Source of the DNA: an uncultured Eubacteriales bacterium
GTDB lineage: Bacteria; Bacillota; Clostridia; Saccharofermentanales; UBA5734
DNA: 44,341 nucleotides
Reading direction: 5' to 3'
Assembly (NCBI GenBank): GCA_903835065.1
Contig: CAILLO010000036.1
Location: 1 to 44,341, forward strand
The notes below the pieces were generated by a model. The model worked only from the letters and a program-made list of their open reading frames with translations. It had not been told where the DNA came from and made no database searches. The position numbers were made by a program, and so were the translations under genes. Positions 37,740 through 44,341 of this stretch are shown here, one piece after another; the first letter of the stretch is position 1, and every line of letters begins with the position of its first letter.

Positions 37740-38318
37740 GTGCGCGAAGGCAAGACCCGATACGTGATCCTCGGACTGCTGTCCGAGCGCCCCATGTCCG
37801 GTTACATGGTCAAGAAGCTCGTCGACGCCCGGTTCCGGTTCTTCTGGAGCGAAAGCTACGGGCAGCTCTACCCGGAGCTCAAGGCGCTGCTCCGGGAGGG
37901 ACTCGTCGAGATCGACGACGACGCCGCACTCCGACCGGAGGAGCCGGTTCCGACGCCTTCGACCGCCGGGCGCAGGGACCGGATCGCCTACCGCATCGCG
38001 CCGGCGGGTCGCGAGGCACTCCGCCGATGGCTCGATCGGCCCGCGGAGCGCGAATCCGTCCGGTTCGAGATCCTGCTGAAGATGTATTTCGCGGGGCAGG
38101 GGGACCGGAAGGCGCTTCAGGCGAGTCTCCGGGAGTTCGAGGCGCACTACGCGACCGAGCGCGCGACCCTGGACCGCTACCAGGAGGAGCTGGAGCGGAT
38201 TCCCGACGAGCGGGGAGACCACCGCGACGTCCTGCGCGTGATCGATTTCGGGCAGAAGTCCTACGACGCGTATCTCGCGTGGTGCCGCGGCACGTTCGCG
38301 GAATGGGAAGGACGGTAG
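37740..38318 (+). CDS. PadR family transcriptional regulator
   Basis: The 192-residue protein has the PadR winged helix at about residues 8-80 (YVILGLLSERPMSGYMV, FWSESYGQLYPELKALLREGLV split across the domain, then YRIAPAGREALRRWL) and the helical C-terminal domain Vir_act_alpha_C (about 95-190). The wing has an insertion rich in Pro and Asp. AGGAGG precedes the GTG start. A perfect palindrome at its promoter points to autorepression. It is five bases from the polyferredoxin gene, which is then the likely target. The effector is unknown. Confidence 0.9.
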   Translation: MREGKTRYVILGLLSERPMSGYMVKKLVDARFRFFWSESYGQLYPELKALLREGLVEIDDDAALRPEEPVPTPSTAGRRDRIAYRIAPAGREALRRWLDRPAERESVRFEILLKMYFAGQGDRKALQASLREFEAHYATERATLDRYQEELERIPDERGDHRDVLRVIDFGQKSYDAYLAWCRGTFAEWEGR

Positions 38319-38322
38319 CCCG

Positions 38323-39048
38323 ATGCGTCAGAAGACCCGGAGGATCCTTCTGCTCGTCTCCCTGCTCCTGTTCCCGGTGACCCTGAACTTCTTCTCGCCC
38401 TACGTGTCGATCGACGGGGCGATGGCGGGCGTGGCGTCGGGTTCGCTGCTGCTGTTCGTCGCGTTGGCGGTCGGCGCGGTCTTCTTCGGACGGGCCTGGT
38501 GCGCCTGGGCGTGCCCGATGGGCGGACTCGCGGAATACGGGCGCGCCGTCAACGACCGGCCGGTGAAGCGGAAGCCCCTCGCGGTGCTGCGGTACTCGAT
38601 CTTCGGCGTCTGGGGCGCCTTCGTGGCGCTCGGGTTCTTGATGGCCGGCGGCGTGAAGGGCTTCGACCCGCTTCGCCTGACCGAGAACCTCGTGTCCGTG
38701 GATGAGCCGGTGAAATACATCACGTACTATCTCGTCCTGGCGGTCTTCGTCGTGTTGACGCTCGCGGTCGGGAGGCGCGGCGCCTGCCATGCAATATGCT
38801 GGATGTCGCCGTTCATGGCGGTCGGATACGTCGCGGGACGCTGGCTCGGGATCCCGCAGCTGCGGATCGTGTCGGAGCCGGGGAAGTGCACCGATTGCGG
38901 ATCCTGCGACCGCAGGTGTCCGATGAGCCTGCCCGTCTCCTCGCTGCACAAGAGGGGCGCGGTCCGGGTCTCGGACTGCATCCTGTGCGGCGAGTGCGTC
39001 GACCATTGCCCGAAGAAGGTCCTCCGATACGGCGTGCGCGGCCGGTAG
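38323..39048 (+). CDS. Membrane 4Fe-4S polyferredoxin (NapH/YccM-like)
   Basis: The 241-residue protein has four membrane helices and the motifs of the NapH/YccM/NosR C-terminal type: FFGRAWCAWACPMGG after helix two, GACHAICWMSPF after helix four, then two ferredoxin clusters, CTDCGSCDRRCP and CILCGECVDHCP, near the C-terminus. Such proteins pass electrons across or along the membrane. The partner is not encoded nearby. It is co-transcribed with PadR. The stop is placed directly against the truncated response-regulator remnant on the other strand. Confidence 0.88.
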   Translation: MRQKTRRILLLVSLLLFPVTLNFFSPYVSIDGAMAGVASGSLLLFVALAVGAVFFGRAWCAWACPMGGLAEYGRAVNDRPVKRKPLAVLRYSIFGVWGAFVALGFLMAGGVKGFDPLRLTENLVSVDEPVKYITYYLVLAVFVVLTLAVGRRGACHAICWMSPFMAVGYVAGRWLGIPQLRIVSEPGKCTDCGSCDRRCPMSLPVSSLHKRGAVRVSDCILCGECVDHCPKKVLRYGVRGR

Positions 39049-39049
39049 G

Positions 39050-39799
39050 CGAGAAGGCGTCGACGACGCCGACGATCTGGGCGATGAGCGGGATCCGGTC
39101 GCCGGAGATACCGCGCGGAAAGCTCGTGCCGTCCCATCGTTCGTGGTGGCAGTAGGCGATGTCCACGCCCATCTCGATGAAGCCGTTGCCCGGGTGGCGC
39201 TCCACGATTTCCTGGAGGATGCGGTCGGGGATAAACACCTTGCCGGTGTCGTGCAGCACGCAGGCCCGGAAGGTGGTGTCGACGCATTCGTCGACGAGGT
39301 GCGCCAGGGTGAAGATCGTCCCGTTCTGGGTCTCGAGGACGCGGGCGCTGCACTCGCGCACGAGCCTCTCGAGGTGGCGGGTATGGCATTCGTGCTCGAG
39401 AAGATTCTGGCGCAGACTCAGTGGGGTGCGGACGCGGGCACGCAGCCCCGCAGCGTGGAAGGGCTTCTCGACGTAGTCCGCGACGCCGCCCTCGAAGGCG
39501 CGGATCTTGAAGTCGACATCGGAGCGGGTGCCGAGGAAGATCACGGGAATCTCGCCCAGGCGGGGGACCTGCTTGATCCGCATGCAGGTCTTGAAGCCGT
39601 CCATCCCGGGCATGACGACGTCGAGGAGGATCAGGTCGAGCGGTTCGGCGGACGGAGCGGCCAGCATCTCGAGCGCCCGAACGCCATCGAACGCGAAACG
39701 GAAACGATAGATATCCGGAATCGTTCCAATCAGAAGATCGATGCTTTCCGGGCTATCATCGACGATCAATGCGGATGAAGCGGTGTCGTCCTTCATCAT
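39050..39799 (-). pseudogene. Decayed HD-GYP response regulator
   Basis: From the ATG at 39799 (GGAGGTATAGG upstream) the frame encodes a receiver domain with phospho-acceptor Asp60 (LILLDVVMPGMDG) and Lys112 (VEKPF), then an HD-GYP part with LHDTGK (about 182-187) and HHERWDG (218-224), and FPRGISGD. The HD domain is about 45 residues too short before LHDTGK and again after ILQEIV, and the homology stops at VVDAF (about residue 249), where the polyferredoxin gene ends. The frame stays open to 38813 only by running antisense to that gene. HD-GYP proteins break down cyclic di-GMP, but this copy is unlikely to be active. Confidence 0.65.
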
Positions 39800-39935
39800 T
39801 TCCTATACCTCCAATATCACGGAACAATAGGGAAAGCGCGCCGTCGACCTTGCGGGTCAGCGGAAGCGCCGCGGCGTCGTTCCTGCGGAGCAGCACCGCG
39901 AGGTCCTGGACCAGCCGGTTCGCACCCCACCCGCC

Positions 39936-39965
39936 TTGCCGCCGCGGAATCGGCCGGGGTATCAT
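39936..39965 (+). promoter_or_regulatory. Promoter of the UDG-family gene
   Basis: TTGCCG (39936-39941), 18 bases and TATCAT (39960-39965) predict a start close to the ATG at 39973, so the mRNA could be leaderless. Confidence 0.4.
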
Positions 39966-39972
39966 GGTGTCC

Positions 39973-40485
39973 ATGGCCGCGCGCGTCGAACACCCCCTGC
40001 CGCCCGTCTTCGACGGGGAATCCCGGGTCCTGCTGCTCGGGACGATGCCGTCCCCGCGCTCGCGGGCGACGGGGTTCTACTATGGCCACCCGCAGAACCG
40101 CTTCTGGTCGGTCCTCGCGGCGGCGGCCGGCGAGCACGCGCCAGCGACCCGGGAGGAGAAGCTCGACTTCCTGCGACGCCACCGGCTCGCGCTGTGGGAT
40201 GTGCTGGCCTCGTGCCGGATCGACGGGGCGTCGGACGCGAGCATCCGAGAGCCCGTGCCGAACGATGTCGCCGGGCTGCTGCGCAAGGCGCCGATCTTTG
40301 CGGTATTCGCAACGGGCGAGACGGCCGGCCGGCTCTACGACCGTCTCTGCCTCCCGTCGACCGGCGTGCCGGCGCGGCGACTGCCGTCCACCAGCGCCGC
40401 GAACCGCGGACGGTGGCCCTTCGAAGCCCTGGTCGAACGGTATCGCGCCGCGCTCGGGGCGGCCGGAGAGGAGAGCGACGCATGA
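39973..40485 (+). CDS. Uracil-DNA-glycosylase-superfamily protein (deoxyinosine glycosylase type)
   Basis: The 170-residue product matches the short UDG superfamily group annotated as DNA-deoxyinosine glycosylase. The active-site motif is GTMPSP (about residues 23-28), with YYGHPQNRFW following, then LALWDVLASC, and the second motif as LPSTSAANRG. Members remove deaminated bases such as hypoxanthine or uracil. The start is uncertain: ATG at 39964 and GTG at 39967 are also in frame. It overlaps the ArsC-like gene by four bases (ATGA). Confidence 0.87.
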   Translation: MAARVEHPLPPVFDGESRVLLLGTMPSPRSRATGFYYGHPQNRFWSVLAAAAGEHAPATREEKLDFLRRHRLALWDVLASCRIDGASDASIREPVPNDVAGLLRKAPIFAVFATGETAGRLYDRLCLPSTGVPARRLPSTSAANRGRWPFEALVERYRAALGAAGEESDA

Positions 40486-40823
40486 ACATCCAGATCTTCG
40501 GCAAGCGCAAGAGCTTCGACACGCAGAAGGCCGAGCGGTACTTCAAGGAGCGCCGGGTGGCCTTCCAGTCGGTGGACCTGGTCGAGAAGGGCCTCAGCAA
40601 GGGCGAATTCGCCAGCGTCAAGGCCGCCGTCGGGCTCGTGGAGCTGATCGACAAGGAGTCGAAGGCTTACGAGCGCCTGAACATGCGCTACTTCGGCAAC
40701 AGCTCCGTCGCCGAGGAGACGCTCTTCAGGAATCCGGAGCTCTACCGGGCGCCGATCGTGCGCAACGGCAAGAAGGCGACCGTGGGATTCCGGCCCGACG
40801 TCTGGGACGCCTGGACCGACTAG
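40482..40823 (+). CDS. ArsC/Spx family protein lacking the active-site cysteine
   Basis: The 113-residue product has the ArsC/Spx thioredoxin-like pattern: MNIQIFGKRKSFDTQKAERYF, VDLVEKGLSKGEF, and a C-terminal LYRAPIVRNGKKATVGF. The place where family members carry the redox Cys (or CxxC) reads GKRKSFDT, with no Cys anywhere near. Arsenate reductase or disulphide chemistry is therefore unlikely, and it may be a structural or regulatory variant. It is translationally coupled to the glycosylase gene. Confidence 0.82.
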   Translation: MNIQIFGKRKSFDTQKAERYFKERRVAFQSVDLVEKGLSKGEFASVKAAVGLVELIDKESKAYERLNMRYFGNSSVAEETLFRNPELYRAPIVRNGKKATVGFRPDVWDAWTD

Positions 40824-40872
40824 CACCGCGCGTGCTCGCGGATCGGCACGACCGCCGTGGAAAAAACGAGCC

Positions 40873-40901
40873 TTGAAAGGAAGCTGGCCCTTTGCTATCG
40901 T
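40873..40901 (+). promoter_or_regulatory. Promoter of the LacI-type gene
   Basis: TTGAAA (40873-40878), a 17-base spacer and TATCGT (40896-40901) lie 45 bases before the ATG. Confidence 0.65.
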
Positions 40902-40916
40902 AGAAATCGTTTTCTA
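40901..40916 (+). promoter_or_regulatory. LacI-type operator
   Basis: TAGAAATCGTTTTCTA has arms TAGAAA/TTTCTA around a central CG, the usual look of LacI-family operators. It overlaps the -10, fitting autorepression. Confidence 0.6.
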
Positions 40917-40946
40917 ACCCCACGACGACACGGAAGGGGTGGAGCC

Positions 40947-42008
40947 ATGTCCGAATCCGTCGAACATCCCCGCAAGGCGAACATCCACGACGTCGCGCGC
41001 AGGGCGGAGTCCTCGCCCGCCACGGTGTCCCGCGTGCTGAGCGGCAGCTCGTACCCGGTCAGCGAGGCCATGCGCCGCCGCATCGTCGAGGCCGCCGCCG
41101 AGCTCAACTACACGGCCAACGCGATCGGACGCATGCTCAAGACCAACGACACGCACGAGATCGGCGTAATCGTGCCCACGATCGCCAACCCCTTCTATGC
41201 GCAGATCGTCGTCGGCATCGAGAAGGAAGCCAAGGAGCGCGGATACGGCATGCTGCTGTGCAACACGCTGCGCGACGCGACCGACGAGGACCGCTACGTC
41301 GAGACGCTGTTCGGCAAGCAGGTCATGGGCATCGCCCTGTCCTCCGTCGCCGTGGACCACGCTCGGCTGCGCGCCCTCCAGCGCAAGGGCCTGAAGGTCG
41401 TGTTCATCGACCAGGAGCCGTCCGATGCGAACAGCGGCAAGGTCGGTCTCGACTTCATCCGCGGCGGCATGCTCGCGGCCGCGCACCTGCTGTCCAACGG
41501 CCACCGGTCCTGCGCGTACTTCACCGCGCCGCTCGACAAGCGCAGCCGCGTCGAGGTTCTCGAGGGCTTCCGGCTCGAGCACGCGCTGCGGGGCCGTTCG
41601 CTCGACCCGCGCCACGTGCTCGTCGACGAGCGCGAGGAGGAGAGCGAGGAGAGCGTCTACGAGTTCGAGTGCGGGCGCCGCCTCGCGCGCCGGTTCCTCG
41701 CCCTGACCGGCCGCCCCACCGCCGTGCTGGCCGCCAACGACATGATCGCCATCGGCGCGATGCAGGAGTTCGCCGCGCGCGGCGTGTCCGTGCCCGACGA
41801 CGTGTCGGTGGTCGGCTACGACAACATCATGCTCGCGTCGCTGGTGCGGCCGGGCCTCACGACGGTCGACCCGCGGTCGAACGAGATCGGCCGCCTCGCC
41901 TGCCGGGCGCTCGTCGACATGATGGAGGGGGAGACGCCGGAGATCCGGCACGTGAAGGTGGAGCCCGTCCTCGTCGAGCGCGGGTCCGTGAAGCGTCCGC
42001 GCGCCTAG
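40947..42008 (+). CDS. LacI family transcriptional regulator
   Basis: The 353-residue protein has the LacI helix-turn-helix NIHDVARRAESSPATVSRVLSG (cut at residues about 13-34), the hinge helix AIGRMLKTN, and a periplasmic-binding-protein-like sensor domain with IGVIVPTIANPFYAQIVVGIE and PDDVSVVGYDNIMLASLVRPGLTT. AGGGGTGGAG precedes the ATG. It likely represses itself and may control the GH4 gene 1 kb downstream, but no copy of its operator was seen there. Its stop shares bases with the convergent AraC gene. Confidence 0.93.
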   Translation: MSESVEHPRKANIHDVARRAESSPATVSRVLSGSSYPVSEAMRRRIVEAAAELNYTANAIGRMLKTNDTHEIGVIVPTIANPFYAQIVVGIEKEAKERGYGMLLCNTLRDATDEDRYVETLFGKQVMGIALSSVAVDHARLRALQRKGLKVVFIDQEPSDANSGKVGLDFIRGGMLAAAHLLSNGHRSCAYFTAPLDKRSRVEVLEGFRLEHALRGRSLDPRHVLVDEREEESEESVYEFECGRRLARRFLALTGRPTAVLAANDMIAIGAMQEFAARGVSVPDDVSVVGYDNIMLASLVRPGLTTVDPRSNEIGRLACRALVDMMEGETPEIRHVKVEPVLVERGSVKRPRA

Positions 42009-42859
42009 AGCGCGCCGCGGAACCGGGCCGGCGTCATGCCGTGCTTCTCGCGGAACCGTTCGATGAACCGGCTCGCGCTGCCGTACCCCACCGCCTCCGC
42101 GATGCGCTCCACGCTGCCGTCCGTGCCGCGCAGGAGTTTCTCCGCCTCCGCGAGGCGGATCTGGTTGACGTACGCGTTCACCCCCATGCCCGTGACCTCC
42201 TTGAAGGCGTGGCAGAGGTAGTATTTGTCCATGTAGCAGGCTCGGCTCAGGTCCTCCAGCGTCAGGCGCTCGCGGTGGTGGAGGCTGATGTGGCGGACGG
42301 CCTCCGACACGCGCTTCTCGCGCGCCGTGGGCAGGGTCTCGGCGGCGACGAGGCGGCCGGACTCGTACAGGTCCAGGAGGTCGAGCAGGAAGGCCAGCGT
42401 GCCGAGCTTCATCTTCAGCGGGCGCAGGGCGTCCGCGGCGGCGCCGGCGGGCGGGGGGGGCGGGATGCGCGCGAGCAGCGACGCGGCGAGCGGCCCGGCG
42501 ACGTCCTCGGGGAGGGTGAACTGCGTGCGGGCCACCATCCGGTGCAGGCGGGCCATCCCCTCCGGGCCGAAGACCGGCGCGACGGACGCCTCGGTGAACA
42601 GGAGCAGGATGCGGTCGCGCAGCGCCGTCGGCCGGTAGATCGTGCGGTGCGCGGTGAACGGCGGGATGATGAGGATGTCGTGGTGGCGCACCGTGTGGAC
42701 CTGGTTGTCGATGAAGAAGGTGACGCCGTCGCCGAGGCTCAGGTAGACCTCGTAGTGGTCGTGGTAGTGCGCGACCTCGCGGTCCGCGCCGCCGCCGCGC
42801 GCGCGGTAGCGCTCCACGAGGAACCCTTCTGCGAAATCGGACGGCAGGTACTCTTCCAT
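42005..42859 (-). CDS. AraC family transcriptional regulator
   Basis: The 284-residue product has an N-terminal cupin sensor (HYHDHYEVYLSLGDG, VRHHDILIIPPFTAHR) and a C-terminal pair of helix-turn-helix motifs (LTLEDLSRACYMDKYYLCHAF, cut at the turn, and IAEAVGYGSASRFIERFR). AraC regulators of this type often activate sugar-use genes. GGAGGACC precedes the ATG at 42859. It is divergent from the GH4 gene, a typical arrangement for an activator and its target. The inducer is not known. Confidence 0.92.
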   Translation of the reverse strand: MEEYLPSDFAEGFLVERYRARGGGADREVAHYHDHYEVYLSLGDGVTFFIDNQVHTVRHHDILIIPPFTAHRTIYRPTALRDRILLLFTEASVAPVFGPEGMARLHRMVARTQFTLPEDVAGPLAASLLARIPPPPPAGAAADALRPLKMKLGTLAFLLDLLDLYESGRLVAAETLPTAREKRVSEAVRHISLHHRERLTLEDLSRACYMDKYYLCHAFKEVTGMGVNAYVNQIRLAEAEKLLRGTDGSVERIAEAVGYGSASRFIERFREKHGMTPARFRGAL

Positions 42860-42901
42860 GGGCGGTCCTCCGGCGGGTCTCGATAGCAATTTGCGTATAT
42901 C

Positions 42902-42930
42902 AGTATACACGGAAGAGCAATCGGTGGAAA
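42902..42930 (-). promoter_or_regulatory. Promoter of the AraC-type gene
   Basis: On the minus strand TTTCCA (42925-42930), 17 bases and TATACT (42902-42907). GTATA-CTGA-TATAC is a small palindrome here that may be an operator. A TATTCT at 42952-42957 is a weak -10 for the GH4 gene. Confidence 0.5.
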
Positions 42931-43023
42931 TCCGATGACCAGAGATTGCGCTATTCTAGGGGCGTGGGGCAACGCACGTCCGGCGGACCGCCGACCGTCC
43001 CCGACACGAAAGGAGTCCGTTCC

Positions 43024-44328
43024 ATGAGCAAGCAGCAGATCACCGTCGTCGGTGGCGGAAGCGTTTCCTGGATGGCCATCTTCATGAAGGACATCGTCGC
43101 GTCGGAGTCCATGGAGGGCGGCACCGTCGTCCTGCAGGACCTGTCGCTCCCCGCGCTCCAGAAGATGAGGCAGTTCTCCGAGAAGCTGATCGCCGAGCGC
43201 AAGCGCGACATCGAGGTCGTCATCGAGCAGGACCTGCGCAAGGCCGTCACCGGCTCGACGTTCGTCCTCAACACCGTGCTCGTCGGCTCGCACGACGCCT
43301 GGACCAAGGAGCAGAACATCATCAAGGCCCACGGCATCCAGCACCCGAAGGGTATGTCCGTAGGCCCCGGCGGCATGATGATGGGCATCAAGCAGATCCC
43401 GTTCGTCCTCGACCTCGCCCGCACCATGGTCGAGGTCTGCCCGGACGCCTGGCTGTTCAACTTCTCGAACCCGATGCAGTTGCTCATGCTGTCCATCCAA
43501 CGCTTCGTGCCGGAGCTCAAGTCGGTCGGCATCTGCCACGGCGTCAAGGACACGATCGAGATTATCTCCCAGCGCATGGGCGTGAACGACAAGGACCTCT
43601 CCTTCGTCGCCGGCGGCGTCAACCACTTCGAGATCATCAAGTCCATCACGATGAACGGCAAGGACATGTTCCCGACCTACCTCGAGAAGCTCGAGGAGAT
43701 GGACCGCAAGGACGGCTACAACGGGGACTGGGTCGGGCGCGAGATGTACCAGCTCTATGGCGGCTGGCCGACGAACTTCGACATCCACAACCTCGAGTTC
43801 CTTCCGCACTACATCCACAAGGACACCGACGTCACGACGCTGCACCAGATCTTCAACGCCATCGAGGGCCGCGTGAAGTCGCGCACCGAGCGCTGGCAGC
43901 TGTTCGACGAGTACATCGCCGGCACGAAGAAGTTCGAGGACCTGCAGGGCAAGGGCACCGAGTACATCGACCGCATGGTCGACGCGGTCGTGAAGAACGA
44001 GCCCTTCCTGTTCCACGGCCAGGTCACCAACAAGGGCTACATCACGAACCTGCCCGACGACATGGCGGTCGGCGTGCCGGTCCTCCTGTCCCGCGACGGC
44101 TATGCCGGCGTGTGCATCGGCGACCTGCCGCGCGGCCTTGCGGAGTTCTCCGCGATCCACGGTGCGGTGCAGAACTTCATGGTCGAGGCGGCCGTGACCG
44201 GCGACCGCGGCAAGCTGCTCTCCGGCCTGTCGCTCGACCCCATGTGCTACACGATTCCCTTCGCCGAGCGCAAGCAGCTCATCGACGAACTGCTCAAGGC
44301 GTCGAAGGAGTACCTGCCGCTGTTCTAG
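43024..44328 (+). CDS. Glycoside hydrolase family 4 (alpha-galactosidase / alpha-glucosidase-like)
   Basis: GH4 enzymes cleave glycosidic bonds by an NAD- and Mn-dependent redox mechanism. The 434-residue product has the nucleotide-binding start ITVVGGGSVSW, the motifs NFSNPM and GICHGV (metal-binding Cys), and GGVNHF. The pattern is near MelA-type alpha-galactosidases, but substrate preference inside GH4 cannot be read safely. AAAGGAG precedes the ATG. It is divergent from an AraC regulator and near a LacI regulator, so it is probably a sugar-utilisation gene. Further genes may lie beyond the window edge. Confidence 0.92.
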   Translation: MSKQQITVVGGGSVSWMAIFMKDIVASESMEGGTVVLQDLSLPALQKMRQFSEKLIAERKRDIEVVIEQDLRKAVTGSTFVLNTVLVGSHDAWTKEQNIIKAHGIQHPKGMSVGPGGMMMGIKQIPFVLDLARTMVEVCPDAWLFNFSNPMQLLMLSIQRFVPELKSVGICHGVKDTIEIISQRMGVNDKDLSFVAGGVNHFEIIKSITMNGKDMFPTYLEKLEEMDRKDGYNGDWVGREMYQLYGGWPTNFDIHNLEFLPHYIHKDTDVTTLHQIFNAIEGRVKSRTERWQLFDEYIAGTKKFEDLQGKGTEYIDRMVDAVVKNEPFLFHGQVTNKGYITNLPDDMAVGVPVLLSRDGYAGVCIGDLPRGLAEFSAIHGAVQNFMVEAAVTGDRGKLLSGLSLDPMCYTIPFAERKQLIDELLKASKEYLPLF

Positions 44329-44341
44329 AGCACAGCTTTCC

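Noticed and set aside
39756-39974. 72-residue minus-strand frame as a separate gene
   Set aside because: It has no ribosome binding site and overlaps the glycosylase promoter and start. It may be a remnant but is not a supportable gene.

Overview
This window is the replication-origin region of a GC-rich Gram-positive bacterium, almost certainly a member of the Bacillota (Firmicutes), possibly Clostridia-like. Evidence for this is the Veg protein beside ispE, SRP RNA upstream of dnaX-ybaB-recR, a mazG-rqcP-divIC cluster, remB between recF and gyrB, AGGAGG ribosome binding sites, no sign of outer-membrane genes, and several Thr/Pro-linker lipoproteins. I cannot name the genus from sequence alone. 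The sporulation genes yabP and yabQ, which sit between rqcP and divIC in Bacillus subtilis, are absent at this site.

Layout. 1-5.7 kb: the 3' end of an IS transposase, two overlapping lipoprotein genes, an M23 peptidase, a small membrane-protein operon, and a CrtI-like FAD oxidoreductase with a C-terminal iron-sulfur domain. 5.7-11.1 kb: ispE-capA, veg, a class A beta-lactamase-like protein, a 51-bp repeat pair, and a YitT protein. 11.2-14.3 kb: SRP RNA, dnaX, ybaB, recR. 14.5-20.2 kb: a complete oligopeptide ABC transporter (oppABCDF order, minus strand). 20.5-25.4 kb: a lipid- or metabolite-like cluster with an AbiEi-like regulator coupled to an SDR, a serine palmitoyltransferase-like enzyme, and a TetR regulator coupled to an extended SDR. 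25.5-27.4 kb: divIC, rqcP, mazG and a small conserved protein, running away from dnaA. 27.6-36.0 kb: the origin core dnaA-oriC-dnaN-recF-remB-gyrB-parA-parB. 36.1-36.3 kb: two tRNA-Ser genes. 36.4-40.8 kb: a YxjI-like protein, a frameshifted membrane gene, PadR with a polyferredoxin, a decayed HD-GYP response regulator, and a uracil-DNA-glycosylase-family gene coupled to an ArsC-like gene. 40.9-44.3 kb: LacI and AraC regulators and a GH4 glycosidase.

How it works together. DnaA, the dnaA-dnaN spacer with DnaA boxes and an AT-rich stretch, DnaN, RecF and GyrB form the initiation module. ParA and ParB act with at least three parS sites that I can read (23.56, 34.08 and 34.24 kb) and one degenerate site (25.50 kb). 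Three of these four sites abut or lie inside intrinsic terminators. The most interesting accessory material is the serine palmitoyltransferase-like enzyme flanked by two short-chain dehydrogenase genes with their own regulators, the oxidoreductase/iron-sulfur fusion, a possible small RNA just upstream of dnaA, and a possible ACG-initiated 33-residue membrane peptide.
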